A stretch of DNA of 42,961 bases, from the NCBI GenBank assembly GCA_037439945.1, contig JBBIVA010000011.1, positions 1 through 42,961 of the forward strand, written 5' to 3'. The position numbers were made by a program, and so were the translations under genes. Shown here in pieces: positions 8,437-17,900 of the stretch. The first letter of the stretch is position 1, and each line of letters starts with the position of its first letter. The notes under the pieces were generated by a model. The model was given only the letters and a program-made list of their open reading frames with translations. It had not been told where the DNA came from and did no database searches. The DNA comes from CALEUX01 sp037439945 (GTDB lineage Bacteria > Bacteroidota > Bacteroidia > Bacteroidales > Marinilabiliaceae).

Positions 8437-9441
8437 ATGAATACAGAACTTTTCAGAACTGTGGTTCCAATAAACAAGGCACCGTCATTAATTTCTCCGT
8501 TTGACTACGTAATTTTTATGGGTTCGTGTTTTGCAAATAAAATGGGTAAATTTATGAGTGAAGCCCGGTTCCCTGTAATGATAAACCCATACGGCGTTTT
8601 ATACAACCCTGTCTCCATTTCACAATCTTTTGAATCTATTATTAACAACACCCCGGTAAATGAAGATCAACTGTTTTATACCAACGGATTATGGCATAGC
8701 TTTTTTCACCATGGTAAATTTAATAACCCCGATCAGGATATAATTATCCAACAAATAAACAATGCCACCTTTAACGCACATAACTTTCTAAAGCATGCAC
8801 GTTTTGTTATAATTACATTTGGCTCCTCATTTGTTTATGAGCATAAACACCTAAACAAAGTGGTGGCCAACTGCCACAAATTTCACGAGGATAATTTTAT
8901 TCGTTATATTCTTGAACCCGATGAAATTATTGATTTGTACAAAGATCTGATTGTAAAACTCAGAGTTTTTAATCCTGAAATAAATATTATTTTAACCATA
9001 AGCCCGGTACGTCATCTAAAAGATGGTGCACACGGAAACCAGCTTAGCAAAGCTGTTTTATTATTAGCCCTGGAAAAAATAACTTCCCTTTTTGAGAAAA
9101 CATGGTATTTTCCGGCATATGAAATAATGCTTGATGAATTACGCGACTATCGTTTTTACGATGACGCCATGACTCAACCCAATGAAACGGCTATTAAATA
9201 TATTTGGTCCAGGTTTACTGAAACAAATTTTTCGTGCGAAGGAAAAAATTTCATCAAAGAAGTTCAAAAAGTAATAAGGGCCCGCAACCACCGTCATTCG
9301 GGTCATAATACTGTAGCGTACAGGGCCTTTTTAAGGCAGAGCCTGGACCTTATTTATTCCCTGTCAGCCAGGTATCCAGGCATAAACCTTGAATCTGACC
9401 TTGATTTTTTTCAGCAAAAATTCAATGATTCACTTCTATGA
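8437..9441 (+). CDS. GSCFA domain protein
   Basis: Member of the GSCFA family, named after the motif seen here at residues 29-33 in FMGSCFANKMG. The family is related to SGNH/GDSL hydrolases, so Ser30 is the candidate nucleophile; biochemical function is poorly known. The domain spans most of the first 260 residues and includes FVITFGSSFVYEH and LTISPVRH, which resemble later SGNH blocks. There is no signal peptide, so the product should be cytoplasmic. 334 residues. Last gene of the suf-queG-hydrolase run; a 478-bp gap follows. Function is inferred only from family. Confidence 0.85.
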   Translation: MNTELFRTVVPINKAPSLISPFDYVIFMGSCFANKMGKFMSEARFPVMINPYGVLYNPVSISQSFESIINNTPVNEDQLFYTNGLWHSFFHHGKFNNPDQDIIIQQINNATFNAHNFLKHARFVIITFGSSFVYEHKHLNKVVANCHKFHEDNFIRYILEPDEIIDLYKDLIVKLRVFNPEINIILTISPVRHLKDGAHGNQLSKAVLLLALEKITSLFEKTWYFPAYEIMLDELRDYRFYDDAMTQPNETAIKYIWSRFTETNFSCEGKNFIKEVQKVIRARNHRHSGHNTVAYRAFLRQSLDLIYSLSARYPGINLESDLDFFQQKFNDSLL

Positions 9442-9756
9442 TGGCAAAAAAGCTATCTGAATTATCTCTGAAAACTTTAAGCCCGCATTAGTTTACAATT
9501 AGTAAAATGTTTCAACTTTATAACAATTCACAAAAAATGTTATTTGTTAAACGAAACTGATTTTTAATTGTTTATAGCCAAAATTTATTTGTAATTTTCT
9601 CCAAACTTTGCTTTGTTTTGTCATTACAAAATGAATTGACTTAATGGAAAGGGTTTATAAATAGTTTTTCAGCTTATTCTTACAATGATTTTTTCTAAAA
9701 AGAAAAAGGTTCATCTATGTAACTTTTGGGACAATTCTAAAAAACCTGTTTATTTT

Positions 9757-9783
9757 TTTGCGGAAATTCATTAACTTACTTTG
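9757..9783 (+). promoter_or_regulatory. Candidate promoter of the glycogen operon
   Basis: A TTTG (9757-9760) and TTACTTTG (9776-9783, one mismatch to TAnnTTTG) are separated by 15 bases, slightly short for a Bacteroidota promoter. Transcription would begin near 9790 and give a leader of about 130 nt containing the 9806-9830 inverted repeat. Confidence 0.35.
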
Positions 9784-9805
9784 AAAAATAAATATCCCCG
9801 AAAAA

Positions 9806-9830
9806 GGTATTCACAAAAGTTGTGAATACC
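9806..9830. promoter_or_regulatory. Perfect 11-bp inverted repeat, candidate operator or leader hairpin
   Basis: Arms GGTATTCACAA (9806-9816) and TTGTGAATACC (9820-9830) are exact complements around AAG. The element sits just downstream of the candidate -7 box and 90 bp before the debranching enzyme gene. It could bind a dimeric regulator or fold as an RNA hairpin; there is no T-tract, so it is not a classical terminator. Confidence 0.6.
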
Positions 9831-9919
9831 AAAATCCTTATATTTATTTGCCAATTACAGGAATATCTGTTTAAGGCATAATAAAGTATTTGCAATAATA
9901 TTTTCAACTTATTTGGAGT

Positions 9920-11860
9920 ATGGCCTATTTAAACATTGACAAAGCCAAATTAGTAAACCTTGAATACTCACTTTACCGTGAAATGATACGTACCAATCGT
10001 GCCGGTTCATATTCAAGTTTTACAATTACCGGCTGTAATACCCGAAAATATCATGGTATGCTGGTTTGTCCCATTGACCATTTTAATGGAGGGCGTTTTG
10101 TTTTATTATCTTCACTGGATATTTCCTTTATTCAGCACGAACAGGCTTTCAATCTTGGCATAAGAAAATATCAGGGAAACAACTACGAACCTAAAGGGCA
10201 CAAATATTTAACCAACCTGGAAATTGAAATTATCCCCAAACGGGTTTATCGTGTTGGGGGAATGATCATATCTACTGAACTGCTTTTGGCTGAATCAGAA
10301 GAACAACTTTTATTTAAAGTGACACTGGAAGAAGCCCATTCTCCTACTCAAGTTAGGCTTAAACCGTTTTTGGCGTTCAGGAGCATTCATGATTTGACCC
10401 AACAAAACATGATGGCCAATACCCGGTATGAAAATATTGAGCAGGGAGTAAAAATTAAAATGTATGAAGGGTTTCCCTATCTGAACATGCAATTGAGTAA
10501 AAATGCCGAATTTATTGGGGCTCCTGATTGGTTCAGGGGGGTTGAGTATATTAAGGAGCAACACAGGGGCTATCCATATCAGGAAGATCTTTTTGTTCCC
10601 GGTTTTTTTGAAATGGATATAAAAAAAGGAGAATCGATAATTTTTTCGGCTTCAACATCAGAGATAAAACCCAACGGATTAAAGGCCAAATTCACAAAAG
10701 AGTTAAAAAAACGGATACCCCGGGATACCCTTTTAAATAACCTGTTAAATTCGGCTCAACAATTTATTCAAAACCGTAATGGAGTTGTTAAACTTGTAGC
10801 CGGATACCACTGGTACAACGTAAGGCTTCGCGATACCTTTGTTGCCCTACCCGGATTGATGGCTTTCCAGAAGGATAAAAACGTTTATCTCCAAATCCTT
10901 GATCAGGCCATTGATGATGTCAGAAAAATTTTTATTGCCGAATCAGACCTAGGCTTAAAGCCCGACCTTAAAGACATTGACGTTCCATTGTGGATGTTTT
11001 TCACCATTCAGGAAATGGAAAAGATGTTTCCCGAATTGGATATTTGCCAGAAATATGGTAAGCCCATGGTCGAAGTTATTCAATACTATATGCGGCAAAA
11101 AAACGGAATTGTAAAAATGGATGGTTCCGGTCTTATTTACGCCAAACTGCCCCATAAACCACTTACTTGGATGGATGCCACGGTGGATGGTTTTCCGGTT
11201 ACATGGCGCCCAGGATATGCAGTTGAGATTAACGCATTATGGTACAACGCCCTTGTTTATTATGGAAATCTCTGTGAAAAAAACAACAAAAACAAAGAAA
11301 CCAGGGATGCCCGTGAACTTGCAGAAAAGGTAAAGAAATCTTTTGTTCAAACCTTTTGGAACCAAAAAGATGGTTTCCTGTATGATTTTGTTGATGGTGA
11401 TTATGCAGATGATTCAATTCGCCCAAACCAGATTTTGGCAGTTTCACTTTTACACTCACCTCTCGATTCGGAAAAAAGAAAACAGGTGATAGATTTAGTA
11501 AAAAAAGAGTTGCTTACCCCACGCGGACTTCGAACTCTTTCACCGCAGTCGCCAAAATACCAGGGTGTTATTGAAGGAAACCAAAAACAACGCGATCTGG
11601 CGCTGCACCAGGGTTCTGTTTTTCCCTGGCTTGCTGCTTTTTTTGCCGAAGGTTACCTGGCTATTCATAAACAGGGTGGCCTTCCATTTGTAAAACGGAT
11701 GCTTGATGAGTTTGAAGAGGAATTGGGAGACCATTGCCTGGGCTCAATCTCTGAGTGTTTTAACGGAAACCCTCCACACCTTGGTAAAGGGGCCATTAGC
11801 ATGGCCTGGAACGTGGGTGGTGTACTTAGAATTATTAAACTAATCGAAAAATACAGCTAA
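9920..11860 (+). CDS. Glycogen debranching enzyme (amylo-alpha-1,6-glucosidase, GH133)
   Basis: Removes alpha-1,6 branch stubs from glycogen-like alpha-glucan. An N-terminal glycogen-debranching domain occupies roughly residues 1-270, with YSSFTITGCNTRKYHGMLV near the start. A GH133 catalytic alpha/alpha-barrel follows, with RDTFVALPGLMAF (Asp305), the TWMDATVDGFPVTWRPGYAV region and ALHQGSVFPWLAAFFAEGYL. The length of 646 residues fits bacterial and archaeal single-activity debranchers; it is far shorter than the eukaryotic bifunctional enzyme. There is no signal peptide, so the substrate is intracellular glycogen. First gene of the operon; the GT4 gene starts 4 bp after its stop. Confidence 0.93.
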   Translation: MAYLNIDKAKLVNLEYSLYREMIRTNRAGSYSSFTITGCNTRKYHGMLVCPIDHFNGGRFVLLSSLDISFIQHEQAFNLGIRKYQGNNYEPKGHKYLTNLEIEIIPKRVYRVGGMIISTELLLAESEEQLLFKVTLEEAHSPTQVRLKPFLAFRSIHDLTQQNMMANTRYENIEQGVKIKMYEGFPYLNMQLSKNAEFIGAPDWFRGVEYIKEQHRGYPYQEDLFVPGFFEMDIKKGESIIFSASTSEIKPNGLKAKFTKELKKRIPRDTLLNNLLNSAQQFIQNRNGVVKLVAGYHWYNVRLRDTFVALPGLMAFQKDKNVYLQILDQAIDDVRKIFIAESDLGLKPDLKDIDVPLWMFFTIQEMEKMFPELDICQKYGKPMVEVIQYYMRQKNGIVKMDGSGLIYAKLPHKPLTWMDATVDGFPVTWRPGYAVEINALWYNALVYYGNLCEKNNKNKETRDARELAEKVKKSFVQTFWNQKDGFLYDFVDGDYADDSIRPNQILAVSLLHSPLDSEKRKQVIDLVKKELLTPRGLRTLSPQSPKYQGVIEGNQKQRDLALHQGSVFPWLAAFFAEGYLAIHKQGGLPFVKRMLDEFEEELGDHCLGSISECFNGNPPHLGKGAISMAWNVGGVLRIIKLIEKYS

Positions 11861-11864
11861 TTTT

Positions 11865-13166
11865 ATGAGGGTACTCATGTTCGGGTGGGAATTTCCCCCC
11901 CACATTTCCGGTGGTTTGGGAACAGCCTGTTACGGGCTCACCAGGGGCTTGTCTCATATTCCCGGACTCCAGGTTTTGTTTGTAGTGCCCAAGGTCTATG
12001 GAGATGAAGACCAATCGGGCATTCGAATTATTGGCGCTAACCAGATTCCTGTGGTCCACAGGCAGATAGAATTTAAAAAATTAAGCAAAAACCTCGATTA
12101 TATCGAAGTAACATCCAAACTGGTACCTTATGTTGGCCCTGAAGACTACTGGAGGCTTACACGCCTTGAAGCTTCAGGCCCACTTAAGTTTGTTAATACT
12201 AAATCTGACGGAACAATTGAGTTTACAGGCAAATATGGAGTTGACCTGCTGCAGGAAATACATAATTATGCCCATGTAGCAAATATAATAGCACAGGATT
12301 ACTCATTTGATCTTATTCATGCACACGACTGGTTAGCATATCCGGCAGGTATAGCAGCAAAGGAAGCAAGCGGTAAACCACTTATTGTCCATGTTCATGC
12401 AACTGATTTCGACCGCAGCGGAGGAAGTGTAAACCCTGCAGTATTCGATATTGAAAAAAAAGGTATGGAGGCTGCTGATAAAATAATTACAGTAAGTAAT
12501 TATACACGACGTATTGTTATTGAAAAATATGGCATTAACCCCGACAAGGTTGAAACTGTTTATAATGCAGTTGAACCGGTTGAAGGAAATTTAAGGCCTA
12601 CATTAAAAAAGGGTGTAAATGAAAAAGTTGTTACCTTTTTGGGTAGAATTACCATGCAAAAAGGTCCGGAATATTTTATGGAAGCTGCAAAACGGGTTCT
12701 TCAAAAAATGGATAATGTTAGGTTTGTTATGGCAGGAAGTGGCGATATGATGGAAAGAATGATCCGAAGGGCAGCCCAGCTTAAAATTACCGATAAATTC
12801 CATTTTACAGGGTTCCTTAAGGGCGATGAAGTATTTAATATGTTATCAATAAGCGACCTTTATGTTATGCCTTCGGTTTCAGAACCATTTGGCATCAGCC
12901 CTCTGGAGGCTATGCAGAGTAACGTTCCAGTGCTGATATCAAACCAGTCGGGAGTAGCCGAAATTCTTACTTTTGCAATTAAAACAAATTTTTGGGACGT
13001 TGATGCTATGGCTGATGCCATCTACGGCGTTTTAAACTACCCGGGTATGTCACAAATGTTTGTTAGTCATGGAAAAAAAGAAGTGGATTCTCTAAAATGG
13101 GAGAATTCAGCCTTGCATGTAAAACAGGTTTACGATTCAGTATTATTCGGGAATGGGATTAGCTAA
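11865..13166 (+). CDS. GT4-family glycosyltransferase, probable alpha-glucan synthase
   Basis: Retaining GT-B glycosyltransferase of 433 residues. The N-terminus MLFGWEFPP-like motif (MFGWEFPPHISGGLGTACYG) is the glycine-rich acceptor/donor loop found in glycogen synthase-like GT4/GT5 enzymes. DLIHAHDWLAYPAG follows in mid-domain. The C-terminal nucleotide-sugar domain has VTFLGRITMQKGPEYF and the E-x7-E motif EPFGISPLE with Glu340 and Glu348. Its place between a debranching enzyme (4-bp gap) and a GH57 enzyme points to alpha-glucan synthesis or extension. The donor (ADP-, UDP-glucose or maltose-1-phosphate) cannot be decided. A second synthase (GT3) is encoded downstream, so the two may have distinct roles. 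Confidence 0.85.
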   Translation: MRVLMFGWEFPPHISGGLGTACYGLTRGLSHIPGLQVLFVVPKVYGDEDQSGIRIIGANQIPVVHRQIEFKKLSKNLDYIEVTSKLVPYVGPEDYWRLTRLEASGPLKFVNTKSDGTIEFTGKYGVDLLQEIHNYAHVANIIAQDYSFDLIHAHDWLAYPAGIAAKEASGKPLIVHVHATDFDRSGGSVNPAVFDIEKKGMEAADKIITVSNYTRRIVIEKYGINPDKVETVYNAVEPVEGNLRPTLKKGVNEKVVTFLGRITMQKGPEYFMEAAKRVLQKMDNVRFVMAGSGDMMERMIRRAAQLKITDKFHFTGFLKGDEVFNMLSISDLYVMPSVSEPFGISPLEAMQSNVPVLISNQSGVAEILTFAIKTNFWDVDAMADAIYGVLNYPGMSQMFVSHGKKEVDSLKWENSALHVKQVYDSVLFGNGIS

Positions 13167-13227
13167 AAAATGGATCCTTCTTGATTTATGTAAACCAAAA
13201 TATTAACGACTGAGAAATATAAACTAT

Positions 13228-14565
13228 ATGAAAACCATTTGCATCTATTTTCAGGTCCATCAGCCATTCAGGTTCAGGCGTTACCGCTTTTTCGATATTG
13301 GAAACGATCATTACTATTACGATGACTATACAAATGAAAGTGTTCTTAATAAAATAGCAACAAAATGCTACCTGCCTGCAAACCAAATAATTTTAAAGGC
13401 CCTGAAAAAACATAAGGGGAAGTTTAAAATTTCATTTTCAATTACAGGAATGGCAATTGACCAGTTCCGTCTTTATGCCCCTGAAGTAATTGATAGTTTT
13501 AAAGCTTTGGCCGACACCGGTTTTGTTGAGTTCATTGGTGAAACTTACTCCCATTCGCTGGTTTCATTAAAAGATGAAGAAGAATTCAAATCCCAGGTAA
13601 TTGCACATTCGGCAGCTATTGAAAAACTTTTTGGGCAAAAACCTGTCACTTTCAGAAATACTGAACTTATATACTCCGATGCAATGGGGGCAATGGTTGC
13701 AAATATGGGTTTTAATGCAATGCTTACCGAAGGTGCAAAACACATACTGGGTTGGAAAAGCCCCAATTTTTTATATTGTAATGCAATTAATCCAAAACTG
13801 AAGGTTTTACTTAAAAACTATAAACTTAGTGATGATGTGGCATTCAGGTTTGGGAACAAACAATGGTGTGAATGGCCGTTAACATCTTCAAAATATGTTA
13901 ATTGGATAAAAAATATTGAAAAGCGTGAAGAGGTAATAAACCTGTTTCTGGATTATGAAACCTTCGGTGAACACCAAACAACTGAAACAGGGATATTTGA
14001 TTTCCTGGAACATTTACCGGCTGAAGTATTAAAACATCCGGAACTGTCATTCTCAACACCTTCAGATGTGGCACAAAAACTACAGCCGGTAGCACCAGTT
14101 TGTGTTCCACATCCGATTTCATGGGCCGATGAAGAACGTGACCTTACAGCCTGGCTGGGTAATGAAATGCAGCAGGAGGCTTTTAATAAATTATATAACC
14201 ACCTGCCAAAAATACGACTTTGCAACGATCCCAAAATACTCAAGGACTGGTCGTATTTACAATGTAGCGACCACTTTTATTACATGTGTACAAAATTCTT
14301 TTCCGATGGTGATGTACATGCTTATTTCAACCCCTATGAAACCCCCTACGAAGCCTTTATTAATTACATGAATGTACTTAGTGATTTCAGCCTGAGGCTA
14401 AACGCATCGTTGCCCGAAAGCACCCAGGATAAAGAAATTGTCAACATTACATCACTACTGGACGAAAAAGACCTGAAAATTAAAAAACTGGAGGATGAAA
14501 TAAAAAAACTAAGATCAGGAAAATACTCCGGAAAGAAAGGAACACCTGCAAAAACCAAAGCCTGA
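13228..14565 (+). CDS. GH57 family alpha-amylase / glucanotransferase
   Basis: Cytoplasmic GH57 enzyme acting on alpha-glucans; 445 residues, no signal peptide. The five GH57 regions can be followed: FQVHQP at the N-terminus; FIGETYSHSL; FRNTELIYSD with the predicted nucleophile Glu146; LFLDYETFGEHQ with the predicted acid/base Asp242; and HFYYMCTKFFSDGDVHAYFNPYETPYEAF. The exact reaction (amylase, 4-alpha-glucanotransferase or branching) cannot be told from motifs. The last 50 residues form a short charged coiled coil and a lysine-rich tail. No branching enzyme of the GH13 type is in the window, so a branching role is possible. It lies 61 bp after the GT4 gene. Confidence 0.92.
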   Translation: MKTICIYFQVHQPFRFRRYRFFDIGNDHYYYDDYTNESVLNKIATKCYLPANQIILKALKKHKGKFKISFSITGMAIDQFRLYAPEVIDSFKALADTGFVEFIGETYSHSLVSLKDEEEFKSQVIAHSAAIEKLFGQKPVTFRNTELIYSDAMGAMVANMGFNAMLTEGAKHILGWKSPNFLYCNAINPKLKVLLKNYKLSDDVAFRFGNKQWCEWPLTSSKYVNWIKNIEKREEVINLFLDYETFGEHQTTETGIFDFLEHLPAEVLKHPELSFSTPSDVAQKLQPVAPVCVPHPISWADEERDLTAWLGNEMQQEAFNKLYNHLPKIRLCNDPKILKDWSYLQCSDHFYYMCTKFFSDGDVHAYFNPYETPYEAFINYMNVLSDFSLRLNASLPESTQDKEIVNITSLLDEKDLKIKKLEDEIKKLRSGKYSGKKGTPAKTKA

Positions 14566-14718
14566 TTATCAGTGTTTTATTATTACCTATTTTATTATTT
14601 GCCCCAGGCAATAATATATTAATGACCCCCAAATGACAGTTGTTTATATTATATCATATTTACCTGTTATTAACACTATTCCTAACATGGAAAAAACAGC
14701 AGGGATGGGAAGTTGAAA

Positions 14719-14774
14719 TTAATCCCGGATTAGTCATTAGAAAGGCAATGAACTAATGACTTAGCCGGGATTAA
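14719..14774. repeat. Long imperfect hairpin with CTAATGAC half-sites
   Basis: Left arm starts TTAATCCCGG and ends GTCATTAG (14719-14740); right arm starts CTAATGAC and ends CCGGGATTAA (14753-14774). 20 of 22 positions pair, with a 12-nt loop. The terminal octamer CTAATGAC/GTCATTAG is the same as in the 23-bp palindrome of the dispersed repeat 135 bp downstream, but in the opposite arrangement. Confidence 0.8.
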
Positions 14775-14777
14775 CCC

Positions 14778-14793
14778 TACCGAATAGTCGGTA
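14778..14793. repeat. Short perfect hairpin
   Basis: Arms TACCGA and TCGGTA around ATAG, four bases after the long hairpin. The core CCGAATAGT recurs around 38673, in the palindromic block before holB. Confidence 0.6.
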
Positions 14794-14805
14794 CAGGCTG
14801 CTTTA

Positions 14806-14853
14806 GAAAAACTTAATTTGTAAGCATTTCTGATTACAAATTTTTAGTTTTTC
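14806..14853 (+). terminator. A/T-rich hairpin, possible terminator or repeat part
   Basis: Arms GAAAAACT and ATTTGTAA pair with TTACAAAT and AGTTTTTC across a 10-nt loop with a small internal bulge. CTTTAG follows. The low GC content makes it a weak terminator. It may instead belong to the same palindromic element as its neighbours. Confidence 0.35.
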
Positions 14854-14898
14854 TTTAGCGATTTGTCAAAATAGAAGGCATGTAATCAATAACTTAAG

Positions 14899-14957
14899 AC
14901 TATTAATTTCTAATGACGGTCATTAGAAAAAAATGGCTAAAGACAAATTTGGGTTAA
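14899..14957 (+). repeat. Dispersed palindromic repeat, copy B
   Basis: Perfect 23-bp palindrome at 14907-14929, then seven A and TGGCTAAAGACAAATTTGGG. It shares ACTATTAATTTC on its left with copy C. It lies 39 bp before the start of the GT3-GT35 gene, so it is in that gene's upstream region. The tiny frame from the ATG at 14933 reads MAKDKFGLMDL and stops at 14968. Confidence 0.9.
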
Positions 14958-14995
14958 TGGATTTGTGAATAGAATAAATTGAAAAAAAAAATAAT

Positions 14996-17900
14996 ATGGT
15001 AGGTAGCTTTTTGAAACCCGATTATTTGTTTGAAACAAGTTGGGAAATATGTAACAAAATGGGGGGAATACACACAGTGCTGGCATCTAAAGCCAATACC
15101 CTTGTTCAGGAATATCAGGATAAACTTATATTTATTGGTCCTGACATATGGCGCGGCCCCAGCAAAAATCCCGAATTTATTCCCAATGAAAGCCTTTATA
15201 CCGACTGGGTGGAGTCTGTTTATCATGAAGGGATTAGGGTCAGGGTTGGTAAATGGAACGTTCCCGGACAACCTACAGTATTTTTGGTCGATTTTAGCCC
15301 ACTTGTAACTAATAAAAACGAAATTCTTTCATACCTATGGGAAAAGTTTCATGTTGACAGTATTTCAGGGCATTGGGATTATGTTGAGTCAGCTCTTTTT
15401 GGTTACGCCGCCGGAACGGTAATTGAAAGCTTTTACAAGTACTATCTGACAATTTCAGATAAAGTGGTTGCACATTTTAATGAATGGATGACTGGTAGCG
15501 GGGCATTGTACCTTAAGGATAAACTACCACAGGTTGGCACTATTTTTACAACACATGCAACAACGGTTGGAAGATCACTGGCCGGTAACGGCGTTCCCAT
15601 TTACGATAATCTTCAGAGTTTCGATGGGGACACAAAAGCCCAGGAGATGAATGTAACTGCAAAACACTCACTTGAGAAAATGGCCGCCAATGCAGTAGAT
15701 TGTTTTACTACAGTATCTGAAATTACAGCAACCGAATGTGCCCAGTTTTTGAAAAGAGGAGTGGATGTTGTTACACCAAACGGATTTGAAAGTGACTTTG
15801 TACCTCGTGAAAATGATTATATTGCCAAACGTAAAATTGCCAGGGAGAAATTGATTGAAGTTGCTTCAGCAGTTTTGGGATATAAAGTTAATAAAGATGC
15901 TTTACTGGTTGCAAGTAGCGGACGATATGAGTTTAGAAATAAAGGAGCCGATGTATTGCTCGATGCTTTAAAGTACCTCAACGGAAAGGAAAACCTCAAA
16001 AGGGATGTTGTTGCCTTTTTCCTTATTCCGGCCAACACTTACGGTCCACGCAAGGATTTAATTGAACGGCTTCAAAACGGGGTTTATGAAGGAACTCTTC
16101 CAAATCCCTTTTTAACTCATGGGTTGAATGATCTGGGATACGACCCAATTATAAATAAAATACAGGAAATACATCTAAATAACGAACCCTACGAAAAAGT
16201 AAAATTGATTTTTGTGCCAAGTTACCTTAACGGCGATGATGGTATTTTTAATATACCATATTATGACCTGTTAATTGGCATGGACTTAACTGTGTTCCCA
16301 TCATATTATGAGCCGTGGGGATATACACCACTCGAAAGTGTTGCATTCGGAATACCAACTATTACAACAACCCTGGCAGGTTTTGGAATTTGGGCCAACC
16401 AGTACTCTAAAGGAATTAGGGATGGTGTTGAAGTTTTATATCGTAATGATACTAACCATCAGGAAGTTGCCCATAAAATTTCCGATGTGATTTTTGATTA
16501 TTATTCAACATTGGAAGATGACCTTAAAAAAACCCGTGAAAAATCATTCGCTTTAGCCGCAATGCTTGAATGGGAAAACCTTATTAGAAATTACTACCAG
16601 GCCTATGATATTGCATTGAAGGAAGTAAATAACCGCAAAGATCAGTTTAGCCTGTTCCAGCGAGAACCCAAGGCAAAAATTGTTCCCGATACTATTTCAA
16701 CCCCGGTTTGGAAAAAACTGGTAATAAAATCCAAACTTCCTTTGCGTATAAAAGTATTACACGATTTAACGCGCAATTTATGGTGGACATGGAACTATCA
16801 GGCAACAGAATTATTTGAATATATAGATGAAGAACTATGGGAAGAAGTTCGTAAAAACCCAATAATGCTTCTCGAAAAGGTTTCATTCAACAGATTAACC
16901 CAATTGTCACAGGATGAAGTATTCCTTTCCATGTTGGATACATTACACTCAAAATTTAAGGAGTATATAACAAAACCCTTCCTTGAAGGTGGTCCATCTA
17001 TTGCATATTTCAGTATGGAATATGGACTTAATGATGTACTTAAAATATTTTCAGGGGGTTTGGGAATTCTGGCCGGCGATTACCTTAAAGAAGCCAGTGA
17101 TAAAGGTGTAAACATAACTGCCATTGGGCTTTTATACAGATATGGGTACTTTAAACAGGCTCTTACAATAAACGGGGAACAAACTGCAAAATATGAAAAG
17201 CAGGAGTTTTCAAACCTTCCACTCGAGGAGGTTCGGGATAATAACGGAGAACAGATATTTGTAAGAATTGACCTGCCCGGCCGCGAAGTTTGGGCCTCAG
17301 TATGGAAAACTCAAATTGGCCGCATTCCACTCTACTTAATGGATACCGATATTCCTAAAAACAGCATTGCCGACAGGGAGATTACCCATAAACTTTATGG
17401 AGGCGACTGGGAAAACCGTCTCAAACAAGAAATTTTACTGGGAATGGGAGGAATAAACCTATTACAAAAACTTAACTCTCAAATTGACATTTACCATTGC
17501 AACGAGGGCCACGCTGCTTTAATCAATATTGAACGGTTGGTAAATATAACCGGCAAAAAATTCAGCTATTCTGAAGCAATGGAACTTGTAAAAGCTTCGT
17601 CACTATTTACAACCCACACTCCTGTTCCTGCCGGTCACGACCAGTTTGATGAGGATATGTTCCGTGTGTATATGCGCCATATCCCTGAAAAGCTCAATAT
17701 AACCTGGGACGAATTTATGGATTTAGGTAGGGAAGACCACGGAGCATCAAAGAAATTCTCAATGAGTGTTCTTGCTGCTAAAACTTCCCAGGAAATTAAC
17801 GGCGTTAGCTGGCTGCATGGTGAAGTTACTAAAAAAATGTTCCGACATCTTTGGAAAGGTTATTTTCCAGAAGAACTCCACATAGGATATGTAACAAATG

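Larger units (their letters stand above)
9442..9919. other. Intergenic control region before the glycogen operon
   Basis: Very AT-rich gap of 478 bases with no credible gene. No strong terminator follows the GSCFA gene. The right half contains a near-consensus -7 box TTACTTTG (9776-9783) with a TTTG at 9757-9760, then a perfect inverted repeat at 9806-9830 that would lie in the leader of the glycogen mRNA. Confidence 0.6.
14566..14898. other. Non-coding, hairpin-rich segment between GH57 and GT3-GT35 genes
   Basis: No gene is seen. In order: a small hairpin with arms TTGCC and GGCAA (14599-14611), a long hairpin (14719-14774), a short perfect hairpin (14778-14793), and an A/T-rich hairpin followed by T-rich sequence (14806-14853). 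Repeat copy B follows. The block interrupts an otherwise tight operon. Confidence 0.7.
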
